Origin: a virus | Virus record (IMG/VR): IMGVR_UViG_3300044712_001292 | Location: 1 to 64,000 of that record | Length of the DNA: 64,000 nt | Reading direction: 5' to 3' (one strand) | Shown: positions 47,562 through 56,439 of the stretch, piece by piece | Layout: every line of letters starts with the position of its first letter | Numbering within the stretch: position 1 is the stretch's first letter | Translations under genes and position numbers: made by a program | Notes under the pieces: generated by a model | What the model saw: the letters and a program-made list of their open reading frames with translations, nothing else | Told to the model about the DNA's origin: nothing | The model's database searches: none

Positions 47562-48310
47562 CGCAGTACAAGTCGTTCTGGGAAGCCGCCCCCTTCGTTG
47601 GCGGCGGTGCGCTCTTACTCGGCGGTGGTGCCCGCGTAGGCAAGGGCCTGCTCGATCTGTTGCGTCGTCCGGACCCTGAGGGTGCTCCGGAGAAGATCGA
47701 GAAACAGGAGAACCCAGTTGTCGAGATTCCCGTCCCCGTGACAGCCGAAGAAGCGGCTGAGCTGCGTCGTAAGGGTGTGCGGGTCAAGAAGGCTGGTTTC
47801 CTGGATCGGTTCGATGTCGATGCTGGCGACGCCTTCCTACTGGGCGGTCTGGGCACCGCTGCCGCTATGGGTGGATGGGCGCTTACCGATAAACTGGTGG
47901 ATACGTATCGCAAGAATCGTGCGCTGCAGAAGCGTGAGAAGGTGCGCCGACGCATTCAGAGCATGCTCGACGACAAGCCGGCCCCGGAAGACGTGCCTCT
48001 CTACACGCACATGAAGGCGGCCGAGGCGCTGTACTTCATGGAGAAGCGCGGAGCACTCTCGGATCTGTTCAGCGTGCAGCGGTCGGTCATCAATCCGATC
48101 GCGGCTCTGCTGGGCGGTGCCGCCCTCCTCTCCGGCGTCCGTGCGTATCGTAGCACAGCCGCTGCTGGCGAGACAGACAAGGTCAAGGCTCTGAAGGCCT
48201 ACCTGAAGCGCCAGAAGACGCAGCAGCCCATCGTATCGACCGTCCCTGTCGAAGTGTCGGATACGGCAAGTCCCACGCAGCAGTCTACCGCTAACGCTTT
48301 AACATCGTAA
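47558..48310 (+). CDS. Glycine-zipper protein, 250 aa, just upstream of RNA polymerase
   Basis: Hydrophobic Gly-rich segments at residues ~8-30 (FVGGGALLLGGGARVGKGLL), ~90-110 (FLLGGLGTAAAMGGWALTD) and ~180-200 (PIAALLGGAALLSGVRAYRS) alternate with charged helices. Belongs to the same membrane-active group as the four genes before it. The polymerase gene starts 10 bases after its stop, with AAGAGGGG between them, so the two are very likely co-transcribed. Confidence 0.6.
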   Translation: MTQYKSFWEAAPFVGGGALLLGGGARVGKGLLDLLRRPDPEGAPEKIEKQENPVVEIPVPVTAEEAAELRRKGVRVKKAGFLDRFDVDAGDAFLLGGLGTAAAMGGWALTDKLVDTYRKNRALQKREKVRRRIQSMLDDKPAPEDVPLYTHMKAAEALYFMEKRGALSDLFSVQRSVINPIAALLGGAALLSGVRAYRSTAAAGETDKVKALKAYLKRQKTQQPIVSTVPVEVSDTASPTQQSTANALTS

Positions 48311-48319
48311 GAGGGGTGC

Positions 48320-51300
48320 ATGGACGCACCAGTTACGTACCGCCGCTTCGATGATATCGACGGGCAGCGCCAGGACATCTTCGACCTCGCGAAGCAGTCC
48401 ATCGGGTCTATGAAGCCGTTCTCGACGCCGTCACACAGCGTCGAGATAGCTGACGTCGACTACGATGACGACTACAATCCGTCGATCGCTGAGGAGAAGG
48501 ACGCCATCCTCAAGAGGAAGTCGTTGCAGCGTGCGCTGAAGGGTACGGTACGGCTGAAAGACGCTCAGGGTAATGTCGTCGAAGAGCAGCGGATGACGCT
48601 GGCCCACGTCCCCTATCTCAACTCACGCGGGCTCTTCATCCGAAACGGCGTGCCCTACGCGGTCCGTAACCAGCTGCGGCTGCGTCCGGGAGTTTATACA
48701 CGCAAGCAGCGGAGCGGCGGCTACGAGAGCCAGTTCAACGTCCGCCCGGGGACCGGGCGCGGATTCCGTGTAGAGATGGACCCTGAAAGCGGTCTCTTCA
48801 AGATGCGCGTCGACCAGTCGACGACCAAGCTCTATCCTGTCCTCAGGGCGATGGGAGTGTCTGACGACGACATGCGTCAGGCGTGGGGCGACGATCTGTT
48901 TGAGAAGAACGCCGCAACCAGCAAGGGTCGAGACGAGCTAGACCTCTCCAAGCTGGTCCGCAAGCTCAGCGGCAAAGACGAGGATGTCGATCCCGAGACA
49001 GCAGCGGAAGCCCTTCGTAACATCCTGCAGAAGAGTGAAGTGGATGAGGATACGACGGAGCTGACGCTCGGTGAGCGCGTTGCCCGTATCGAACCGAGGC
49101 ACATCCTGGCTGCAACGCGGAAGCAGCTCGCTGTCGCACGCGGAGAGGCGGAGTCCGACAACCGTGACTCACAGGCGTATCAGTCGTTTCATGCCGCCCA
49201 GGACCTGCTGGCAGAACGTATGCGGCGTGACGCTACGGGGGCCGCTCGCAACTCGTTCTGGAAGGCTGCGCGGTTACAGTCGCTGAAGAACCTGCAGCCG
49301 GGGTTCATGAACCCGAACATCGGGTCGTTGTTCGAGGGTAGCGGGCTTGCCCTGACCGTTGAAGACATCAATCCGATCGACGTGTACGACACGCGCCAGG
49401 CAGTTACCCGTCTCGGGGAAGGCGGCATGTCGCGTGATGCGGTCAGTCGTGACGCTCGCAACGTCCAGAGCAGCTACATCGGCGTTATCGACGCTTCGCG
49501 CGCACCCGAGTCGGACGCGATCGGCGTAGACCTGCGCGTAACTGACGCCGCGATGCGCGGAAGTGACGGCCAGCTGTATACAACCGTGCGTAACCTGAAG
49601 ACCGGCCAGCTCGAGACGCTGTCCGCGCGAACACTCTCGACAAAGTCCGTTACGTTTCCGGGAGAGATGGGGAACGAGGGAAAGCGCGTGCCTGCCATAC
49701 GGGGTGATCGCATCACCTACGTTCCTAAGAGCGAAGTCGACTACGAGGTCGTGAGCCCGGATGACATGGCGTCGCGCGCATCACGCCTGATTCCTTTCCC
49801 GGAAGGCATCAAGGGACAGCGTCTGCTCATGGGCGCTCGTATGACATCTCAGGCGGTTCCGCTTCAAGAGCCTGAGGCCCCATTCGTTCAGACGGGTAAC
49901 GCGGACGGGTCGTCTCTGCACGCTGCAATGGGCAGGGACGTCGGTGCCCGCATGTCTCCAGCCGACGGCATCGTGACCAAGGTAACACCAGACGTCATTG
50001 AGATGACGGGTAACGACGGACAGAAGCATCAGATTCAGCTCTATAACAACTACCCCACGGCCCGGAAGACCGTGCTGCACAACGACCCCGTCGTGCAGCC
50101 TGGCACGGTTGTGAAGGCCGGTCAGATGCTGGCCAGGTCCAATTTTACCGACGATAAGGGAACCTTCGCTATCGGGCGTAACCTGCGCGTTGGATACATG
50201 GTTGCCGAGGGCGATAGCATCGAAGACGCCTTCGTCATCTCCGAAAGCGCAGCCAAGAAGCTGGGCGCTCAGGCGATGTACAAGGCGGATCTCGACCTCG
50301 GTCAGATCGCCTCGACAGACAAGTCCTCCTATAACGCGGTGTACGCCGGCAAGTACAGCCCCCAGCAGCTGGATCAGATCGATGACGACGGCGTCATCAA
50401 AGTGGGTGCTACCGTTCAAAAGGGCGACCCGCTGATACTCGCCATCGGCAACAAGCCGCAGTCCCTGGTCGGGGCAGTGACGAAGTCAGCCAAGTCTCAG
50501 GTGTCTGACCAGTCGCAGGTGTGGGAACACGCCGCTCCGGGAATCGTTACCGATATCAGCCGGACGAAGGACGGCATACGTGTGCTGGTCCGTTCGTACG
50601 ATGTCACGCAGGTTGGCGACAAGCTCTCCGGTCGTTACGGCAATAAGGGCGTGGTCAGCGCTCAGATTCGGCCAGACGACCAGATGCCGATCGCTGCCGA
50701 CGGGAAGCCGCTGGAAGCCATCATCAACGCCAATGGCATCATCAGTCGCGTCAATCCGGCAGCCCTAGCAGAGTCGCTGTTGGGTAAGATCGTGGAACGC
50801 ACCGGGCGTGATCCGTACATTGTCAAACCGTTCAGCACCCCGGAAGGCATCGCTGATTTTGCGCTGAACGAGGCGGCCAAGCACGGGATCAGCGAGACGG
50901 AGACCGTCGTAGACCCGCGCGACGGCCGTAAGATCCCCAATGTCTTCGTCGGCAACTCCTACATCATGCGCCTTCATCATAAGGCCGAAGGCAAGATCAG
51001 CGGTAGAGATCAGGGCACCTACACGGTCGACGAATACCCAGCCCGTGGCGGCGCTGAAGGCTGCTTCATCGCCGAGCAGCCTGTTCTTACGCGGTTTGGC
51101 AGCATGCCCATCGGAGATATCGTTCATCTGAAGGCGGAGGTCCATGTATTGACGTGGTCTGACGTCGCCGGTAGCTGGGTCTATCGCCCCGTGACGGACT
51201 GGTTCGAGTACACAGCACGGGCGTCCGACCTGCGAGTTGTCGAGCTAGAGCCTTCGACCGGCATTACGCACAACGTATTCACGGCGACACTAAATCACAA

Positions 51301-53113
51301 TGTCGTCATGTACGATGGTGGAATGAAGACGGTAGCGGAGCTGCATCCCGGAGACCGGCTGACGGCCATGAGCCAGGACGGTGCACGCGTTCCGGTTCGT
51401 ATCGCCGATATTACACCCTATCAGGCGGACGAGGAGTTCATTGCTGTCTACGACATCACCGTCGACGACACGCATCTGTACTGCGCGGGCGCAGCCCTGG
51501 TGTCCAACTCCAAGCGTATCAGCCTGCTTGATACCGGAACACTTCTCGCAGCGGGAGCCACGAACTTTCTAAAAGATGCGAAGCTGGTTCGCGGTCAACG
51601 CAATGACGACTACTGGCGACAGGTGCGGCACGGCGAGACGCCCATGCTGCCTACCGGTGCGTTCGCAGATGAACAGTTCAAGTCGCTTCTGAAGGCTGCA
51701 GGGGTCAACGTCCGTGAGGCGGGAACGAAGGAGCAGCTCAGCCCGCTGCTCGATACCGATGTCGACCGCATGGCGTCACATGAGATTCAGAACGCGGAAA
51801 CGTTCGATTTCGAGACGATGCGTCCGGTCGAGGGCGGCCTCTTCGATACAGGCATCACAGGCGGTGCCGGTGGCAACAAGTTCGCCAAGATCACGCTGCC
51901 GGTGAAGGTCCCGCACCCACTCTTCCTCGATCCGATCCGCCGTATCCTGGGCCTTACTGGCAAGGAGCTTGATGCGGTTCTGATGGGAAAGGAGCAGCTG
52001 AACGGGGAGACAGGACCGGGAGCGGTTGAGAAGGCACTCGGGGAGATCGACGTCCCCCGCGAGATGGAGCTTGCCAAGCAGACCATTCGGACGGGGTCCG
52101 CCACCAAGCGTGATGCGGCCGTCAAGCGCCTGCATTATCTTGCTGGGCTTCAGAAGATGCATGTGAGCCCGCAGGATCTCATGGTCAGCAAGATAGCGGT
52201 CGTCCCTCCGCGGTACCGGCCTATCGTCCGTGGTCGTAACACGGACATGATCCATGATCTGAACTACCTCTACAAGGACCTGCTCGAGGCCCGCAAGAAC
52301 TACCAGGATGCGAAGGGTGTATTCGGTGAGGCCCATGACGAGTATGGCACTCTGATGAAGGCTGTGCAGGCGGTCACAGGCATCGAGGGTCCTGTAAACC
52401 CCAAGACGGCTGAACAGGGCGTCAAGGGTGTTCTACAGTACGCGATAGGCCTCGGCACGAGCCCGAAGGCAGGCGGTTACCAGCGCAAGGTCATCGGTAC
52501 TGCGGTGGATACAGTCGGGCGTAGCGTCATCACCGCCGACCGCTCGCTCGGGCTGGACGACGTCGGCATCCCCGAAACGATGGCGTGGAAGATGTTCCGG
52601 CCGTACGTCATTCGGAGACTGGTCACGCAGGGCATGCCGCCTGCAGAGGCGCTGCAGGCTGTAGAGGACCGTACCCCTGCAGCGGCAGCCATGCTCGATG
52701 AGGAGATGAAGGTTCGCCCTGTCGTCTACAATCGGGCACCGGCCCTCCACCGCTACGCGTATCAGGGGGCGTGGGCTCGACGGGTGCCTGACGACTCCAT
52801 CCACGTGCCATACTACACGCTGAAGGCGATTGGTGGGGACTTCGACGGCGACGCTATAAACATCCACGTGCCATCCAGTTACGAGGCTATTGAAGACGTC
52901 AAGGAGAAGCTCATGCCGTCGAAGAACCTGTTCTTTACAGGTAACTTCGAGACGCATTACGAGCCGACGCAGGATTATACGCTCGGGCTGCACCTGGCTG
53001 GTAAGATGGACCCGAGCCAGAAGCCCGTTACCTTTGCTAACGCGCAGGAGGCTAAGGCCGCCTACGCTCGCGGGCTGATCAACGCACGCACCCCGATCAG
53101 GATCCTGTCATGA
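48320..53113 (+). CDS. RNA polymerase beta subunit fused to N-terminal half of beta', with intein, 1597 aa
   Basis: Multisubunit-type RNA polymerase. Beta part: VPYLNSRGLFIRNGVPYAVR and RLRPGVYTR (near residues 95-130), the degenerate rifampicin region NPIDVYDTRQAVTRLGEGG (near 350-375), and KLSGRYGNKGVVS (768-780), whose K768/K776 match E. coli beta K1065/K1073. An intein occupies 915-1063. Beta' part from about 1170: EGGLFDTGI, NRAPALHRYAYQG, the catalytic GGDFDGDAINIH (D1507, D1509, D1511) and QDYTLGLHL. It stops just before the beta' bridge-helix half, encoded at 56432. No alpha, omega or sigma gene is seen. Confidence 0.93.
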   Translation: MDAPVTYRRFDDIDGQRQDIFDLAKQSIGSMKPFSTPSHSVEIADVDYDDDYNPSIAEEKDAILKRKSLQRALKGTVRLKDAQGNVVEEQRMTLAHVPYLNSRGLFIRNGVPYAVRNQLRLRPGVYTRKQRSGGYESQFNVRPGTGRGFRVEMDPESGLFKMRVDQSTTKLYPVLRAMGVSDDDMRQAWGDDLFEKNAATSKGRDELDLSKLVRKLSGKDEDVDPETAAEALRNILQKSEVDEDTTELTLGERVARIEPRHILAATRKQLAVARGEAESDNRDSQAYQSFHAAQDLLAERMRRDATGAARNSFWKAARLQSLKNLQPGFMNPNIGSLFEGSGLALTVEDINPIDVYDTRQAVTRLGEGGMSRDAVSRDARNVQSSYIGVIDASRAPESDAIGVDLRVTDAAMRGSDGQLYTTVRNLKTGQLETLSARTLSTKSVTFPGEMGNEGKRVPAIRGDRITYVPKSEVDYEVVSPDDMASRASRLIPFPEGIKGQRLLMGARMTSQAVPLQEPEAPFVQTGNADGSSLHAAMGRDVGARMSPADGIVTKVTPDVIEMTGNDGQKHQIQLYNNYPTARKTVLHNDPVVQPGTVVKAGQMLARSNFTDDKGTFAIGRNLRVGYMVAEGDSIEDAFVISESAAKKLGAQAMYKADLDLGQIASTDKSSYNAVYAGKYSPQQLDQIDDDGVIKVGATVQKGDPLILAIGNKPQSLVGAVTKSAKSQVSDQSQVWEHAAPGIVTDISRTKDGIRVLVRSYDVTQVGDKLSGRYGNKGVVSAQIRPDDQMPIAADGKPLEAIINANGIISRVNPAALAESLLGKIVERTGRDPYIVKPFSTPEGIADFALNEAAKHGISETETVVDPRDGRKIPNVFVGNSYIMRLHHKAEGKISGRDQGTYTVDEYPARGGAEGCFIAEQPVLTRFGSMPIGDIVHLKAEVHVLTWSDVAGSWVYRPVTDWFEYTARASDLRVVELEPSTGITHNVFTATLNHNVVMYDGGMKTVAELHPGDRLTAMSQDGARVPVRIADITPYQADEEFIAVYDITVDDTHLYCAGAALVSNSKRISLLDTGTLLAAGATNFLKDAKLVRGQRNDDYWRQVRHGETPMLPTGAFADEQFKSLLKAAGVNVREAGTKEQLSPLLDTDVDRMASHEIQNAETFDFETMRPVEGGLFDTGITGGAGGNKFAKITLPVKVPHPLFLDPIRRILGLTGKELDAVLMGKEQLNGETGPGAVEKALGEIDVPREMELAKQTIRTGSATKRDAAVKRLHYLAGLQKMHVSPQDLMVSKIAVVPPRYRPIVRGRNTDMIHDLNYLYKDLLEARKNYQDAKGVFGEAHDEYGTLMKAVQAVTGIEGPVNPKTAEQGVKGVLQYAIGLGTSPKAGGYQRKVIGTAVDTVGRSVITADRSLGLDDVGIPETMAWKMFRPYVIRRLVTQGMPPAEALQAVEDRTPAAAAMLDEEMKVRPVVYNRAPALHRYAYQGAWARRVPDDSIHVPYYTLKAIGGDFDGDAINIHVPSSYEAIEDVKEKLMPSKNLFFTGNFETHYEPTQDYTLGLHLAGKMDPSQKPVTFANAQEAKAAYARGLINARTPIRILS
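51062..51508 (+). other. In-frame mini-intein (149 aa) in the RNA polymerase beta domain
   Basis: Codes for residues 915-1063. Starts with C915 (CFIAEQPVLTRFGSMPIGDI, block A), has block B TLNH (T990, H993), block F YDITVDDTHLY, and ends ALVSN1063 with S1064 as first C-extein residue. There is no homing endonuclease domain. The penultimate residue is Ser instead of the usual His. Flanking exteins read RGGAEG + SKRISLLDTG, matching the beta motif GGAQFGGQRFGEMEV. Removal by splicing would leave a 1448-aa polymerase chain. Confidence 0.88.
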
Positions 53114-53880
53114 ACTTCTGGAAGCTTGCTCAGGATATACAGCTTGCGAAGCCGCCGCTCGATAGCCTCGGAGGGTTTCAGCAGCCGGCCCTGCTTGGCA
53201 CATACACGCGCAGAGGTGACCTCGTACTCGGCGACCCCGGCGCAGAGGCTATGCGGCATGCGCGTATGCAACCGCATTTCTATAGGTCGCCACACATGGT
53301 GGCCTCCGAACTGAATAGTCGTCGTGTGCCAGCAGCCGCGCTCCCGTATCCGGCGTCCATGCTGCCACCTGGCATGGCAGACACGGCTCCGCCGCAGGAT
53401 CCGACGAAGTCGTACCTGGACGGGTACATGACTAACAACGTCAGGCGCACGGTATCGGCTCCGCGTGACCCGCAGGGGAACGTATCGCTGTTGTCGCTGT
53501 ATCACGAAAAGGCGCATCAGAGCGATCCGGCGGAACTCGTTACGCGTGACCTCGAGCGAGAGATTCCAGCAGCGGTAGCAGACACGTCTGCGTACATGCA
53601 GAATGAGCTGCCGTACACCCCAGCAGGCGTTGACAGGGCGCAGACGGTGGTGAACCGTATGGCGCAGTACGATACGTCTATACCACCGTGGGTTTACAGT
53701 CACATGCTCAAGTATGGGCCGAAGGTACGGTTCGACAGTCCGGAGGAGGACGCTAAGTCGGTGCGCGACTGGATACGCTCTCTGCGCAGGAACACGGAGC
53801 TTGGGAACAAGTACCGTGCGTGGGCCGCCTCTCCCGCCGTAGGACCTGTTTTTAAGGCACCGCCCGCCATCGCATGGTAG
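53110..53880 (+). CDS. Hypothetical protein with HExxH motif, 256 aa
   Basis: Overlaps the polymerase stop (ATGA). Contains LLSLYHEKAHQSD, in which H132-E133-x-x-H136 fits a zincin helix, but the rest lacks a recognisable third ligand. The N-terminal half is irregular and Pro/Met-rich; the C-terminal part (residues ~165-235) is helical. Could be a prohead or virion protease-like protein, or the motif may be chance. Lies between the two halves of the polymerase. Confidence 0.55.
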   Translation: MNFWKLAQDIQLAKPPLDSLGGFQQPALLGTYTRRGDLVLGDPGAEAMRHARMQPHFYRSPHMVASELNSRRVPAAALPYPASMLPPGMADTAPPQDPTKSYLDGYMTNNVRRTVSAPRDPQGNVSLLSLYHEKAHQSDPAELVTRDLEREIPAAVADTSAYMQNELPYTPAGVDRAQTVVNRMAQYDTSIPPWVYSHMLKYGPKVRFDSPEEDAKSVRDWIRSLRRNTELGNKYRAWAASPAVGPVFKAPPAIAW

Positions 53881-53917
53881 CCGTGGACTACCCCGTAACT
53901 CCCTATAGGATCTGACC

Positions 53918-54544
53918 ATGATCTCCGCGCAGCGTCTCTTCAAGCGTGCTCTGGCTGAAAAGCTGGCCTTCACTCCGATGGGTGCCTCTCAGCAGGCCGC
54001 CGGCCCTGGCGGTGCTCCCGTCTCCCCTGGGCAGCCGCCTCCTGCCGGTCCTCCTGGCGCTCCGATGGATCCCGCCGCTATGGGCGGCGCTCCGATGGAC
54101 CCTGCTGCTATGGGTGGAGCTCCTCCGATGGATCCGTCCATGGCCGGAGCCCCTCCGATGGATCCCGCTGCTATGGGTGGAGCTCCTCCGATGGACCCGT
54201 CCGCCATGGGTGGCATGCCGCCCCTGGATCCGTCCATGCTCGGTGCCCCGCCGGAAGCTCCTCCTGTAAACGATCCGTCCACAGACGTGGATAGTGACGG
54301 CAAGCCGGACACGATGGTCCCGCTGGCAGCGATGAAGGACTTCGCCGTCGGTATCATCGAGGCGATGAAGGGCCGCCAGACCGCTCCGGCCAAGGCTGAG
54401 AAGGAGAAGGCGGAGGCAGCCGCAGCCGCCGATTCGATGTCCATGCCTGGCCCTGTGACTGGGCAGCCTGGGTTCGATCCGTCGATGATTTCCGGACCGC
54501 TGAAGACCGCCTCTGTGTTGACAAAGGTCCTGCGGAAGCGCTGA
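53918..54544 (+). CDS. Met/Pro/Gly-repeat protein, 208 aa
   Basis: Residues ~46-115 consist of repeats of (P)MDPAAMGGAP / MDPSMAGAPP, an extended Pro/Gly low-complexity linker. They are followed by DVDSDGKPD, which fits a DxDxDG calcium-binding loop (residues ~124-132), then a helical Ala-rich segment. The N-terminus RLFKRALAEKLAF is basic and helical. The repeats are also visible at DNA level (54061-54240). Possibly a scaffold-like or spacer protein; function unknown. Confidence 0.6.
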   Translation: MISAQRLFKRALAEKLAFTPMGASQQAAGPGGAPVSPGQPPPAGPPGAPMDPAAMGGAPMDPAAMGGAPPMDPSMAGAPPMDPAAMGGAPPMDPSAMGGMPPLDPSMLGAPPEAPPVNDPSTDVDSDGKPDTMVPLAAMKDFAVGIIEAMKGRQTAPAKAEKEKAEAAAAADSMSMPGPVTGQPGFDPSMISGPLKTASVLTKVLRKR

Positions 54545-54545
54545 C

Positions 54546-56267
54546 ATGTTGGGCCTGCTGTACGTGAAGCTCGCTGCTGAAGGCGAGGCCCCGGACTGGC
54601 TCACGCGTATGGGCGTAGGTGCCCCAGCGCCGACCTACGGCGCCGGTCTTCCCGTGACGTCTGGTACGTCGACCATATTCGGCGCTGCAAGCGGTATCAT
54701 AGGTGACGCAGACCCGGACGTCGGGCTCGTCATGAACCTGCTGCAGCCCTTCTTGCGGGATCTACTGCCGAAGGATATCGCCGAGAAGCTGACGCAACAG
54801 CAGCAGCGCATCGCCACTGGCGCAGGCACGTTGGCGCAGTCGTCGCAGATCTCCAACATACTCATGGGCGCGAACCAGTCGCTCATGGACCAGCAGGCAG
54901 AGCGGCTGGGTAGAGTACTGACGGGAAGCGCTGATCAGGTCGAGAACCCGCTCGCGAAGAAGGGCCTGACGTGGCTCGCTAACCTTGCTACGTCGCATCC
55001 TAAAGAGGCTGGTAAGCTGGTGCAGATGGCTCGCACCATGCAGATCCCGGTTCTGTCCCCCGCACTGAACGTGCTGTTCCGTGATGTACCGCTGACGTAC
55101 ATGCCGCTTGTGCAGGCGTCGTACGACATGGGTGGTGATGAGCAGTCTCCGCAGGTCCTCGAGGAACTGCTGAACAACTACAACAAGGCGTATAGCGCCG
55201 GTGTATTCAAGGACGCGGAAGGTAACCAGCTTGACGCATCGATGGCGATGGCCGGGTTTGGGCTGGCAGCGCACTCGCTTGGCTCTCGCGCGACACTCAG
55301 CGATAGCGTCAACCTTGCCCGCGCAGCGTCGTACGTCACGACCGCCGGTCTCGCTTCGAACCCGCAGGTCGCCTACGAGATCGTTCGTCAGATGGGCCCT
55401 GAGCAGGTGCTGCGCGACCTGAACGGGTTCGCCACGAAGATGAAGACCATCAGCGCCCGTATGCAGGGGGCGTCGATCGGTGATAAGCAGTCGGCAATGC
55501 TGAAGACTCTCGAGCTGTCCGAGAAGACGGGCCTCCCGTTCGAGCACGGTATCGCCAATACGCTGATGCAGGCGGAACGTGAGAAGGTGTTCCGTCAGAG
55601 CGGTAAGACGCCACAAGAGCTATCGCAGATCGCGTCGCTGCAGCAGGCCCGCCAGCAGGCGGACACGGAGGGTTTCGCCCAGGCGGACACCACGCGTGGC
55701 CTCACCGCATGGGCCATGGAGACCCAGGAAGGCAACGCGGCGCTAAACGAGTTCCTTCGCAACCCGTCAGCAGAAGCCGCCTCGGATATGCTCACGCGAG
55801 CCCGCCAGTCGGGTGCGTGGTATAATCGCAATAACTACAACCCCAGCATCCTGCGTCAGAAGTTCGGGCCGGAGCACTTCGAGGCGTTTGCTACGGGTGA
55901 GCAGCTGGACCTGGCACGTGAGTTGGGCGGTCAGCAGGGCTCGTTCTATCAGATGCTGCAGAACCGCGATCAGTATAAGCAGCTGTTCGAGGACCCGCTG
56001 AGCGCCCCAGCTAGCATGCGTGAACAGTTCGCGAGCATGCCGGGCTATGTTCGTAAGCAGCTCATGAACCCGGCCGTTCGCGCGGCTTTCGTGAATGACT
56101 ACGCTCGACGTCAGGTTCAGGCTCCGCGTCCGGCCGTACTGCCAGACATTCAGCAGTTCTCTCCGGAAGAGATGGAGCAGATGCCGAAGCCAGCCGCGAC
56201 CCCGGCCACACCGACACAGGAGGGGCCTGACAATGTTGGTCCAGCTCCGACACCAGGAAAGCGGTAA
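54546..56267 (+). CDS. Helical virion-type protein, 573 aa
   Basis: Starts with ATG overlapping the preceding TGA region (one-base gap). A mostly helical, Gln/Ala/Leu-rich protein without membrane segments, with a low-complexity Pro/Ala tail that contains the start of the next gene. Segments such as GQQGSFYQMLQNRDQYKQLF resemble phage inner-capsid proteins in composition only. No family recognised. It lies between the two polymerase genes, in the same operon. Confidence 0.6.
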   Translation: MLGLLYVKLAAEGEAPDWLTRMGVGAPAPTYGAGLPVTSGTSTIFGAASGIIGDADPDVGLVMNLLQPFLRDLLPKDIAEKLTQQQQRIATGAGTLAQSSQISNILMGANQSLMDQQAERLGRVLTGSADQVENPLAKKGLTWLANLATSHPKEAGKLVQMARTMQIPVLSPALNVLFRDVPLTYMPLVQASYDMGGDEQSPQVLEELLNNYNKAYSAGVFKDAEGNQLDASMAMAGFGLAAHSLGSRATLSDSVNLARAASYVTTAGLASNPQVAYEIVRQMGPEQVLRDLNGFATKMKTISARMQGASIGDKQSAMLKTLELSEKTGLPFEHGIANTLMQAEREKVFRQSGKTPQELSQIASLQQARQQADTEGFAQADTTRGLTAWAMETQEGNAALNEFLRNPSAEAASDMLTRARQSGAWYNRNNYNPSILRQKFGPEHFEAFATGEQLDLARELGGQQGSFYQMLQNRDQYKQLFEDPLSAPASMREQFASMPGYVRKQLMNPAVRAAFVNDYARRQVQAPRPAVLPDIQQFSPEEMEQMPKPAATPATPTQEGPDNVGPAPTPGKR

Positions 56268-56439
56268 AATCTACGTCATACCGGCTTCCCAGGTCGTTGT
56301 ATTCAACGATGACGGGGATCCTGTCGACATTACGTACGAGCGCGACCGCCTGATCCTCTGTACTGACGCTGGACAGTCGGATTTCGTCAACACGATAGCC
56401 GCTCTTAAGATATCCAAGCTGGACACGAAACGTGGCTGA
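56233..56439 (+). CDS. Small hypothetical protein, 68 aa
   Basis: ATG at 56233 with GGAGGGG seven bases upstream, inside the 3' end of the preceding gene. Beta-rich: MLVQLRHQESGKIYVIPASQ, then VVVFNDDGDPVDITYERDRL. Its end overlaps the GTG start of the beta' C-terminal gene by eight bases. The tight coupling to a polymerase subunit makes an assembly or omega-like role conceivable, but it has no visible omega similarity. Confidence 0.55.
   Translation: MLVQLRHQESGKIYVIPASQVVVFNDDGDPVDITYERDRLILCTDAGQSDFVNTIAALKISKLDTKRG

Noticed and set aside
56233-56439. Omega (RpoZ) subunit for the phage polymerase
   Set aside because: Size and coupling fit, but the protein is beta-rich and lacks the omega ARRARQ-type helix signature.
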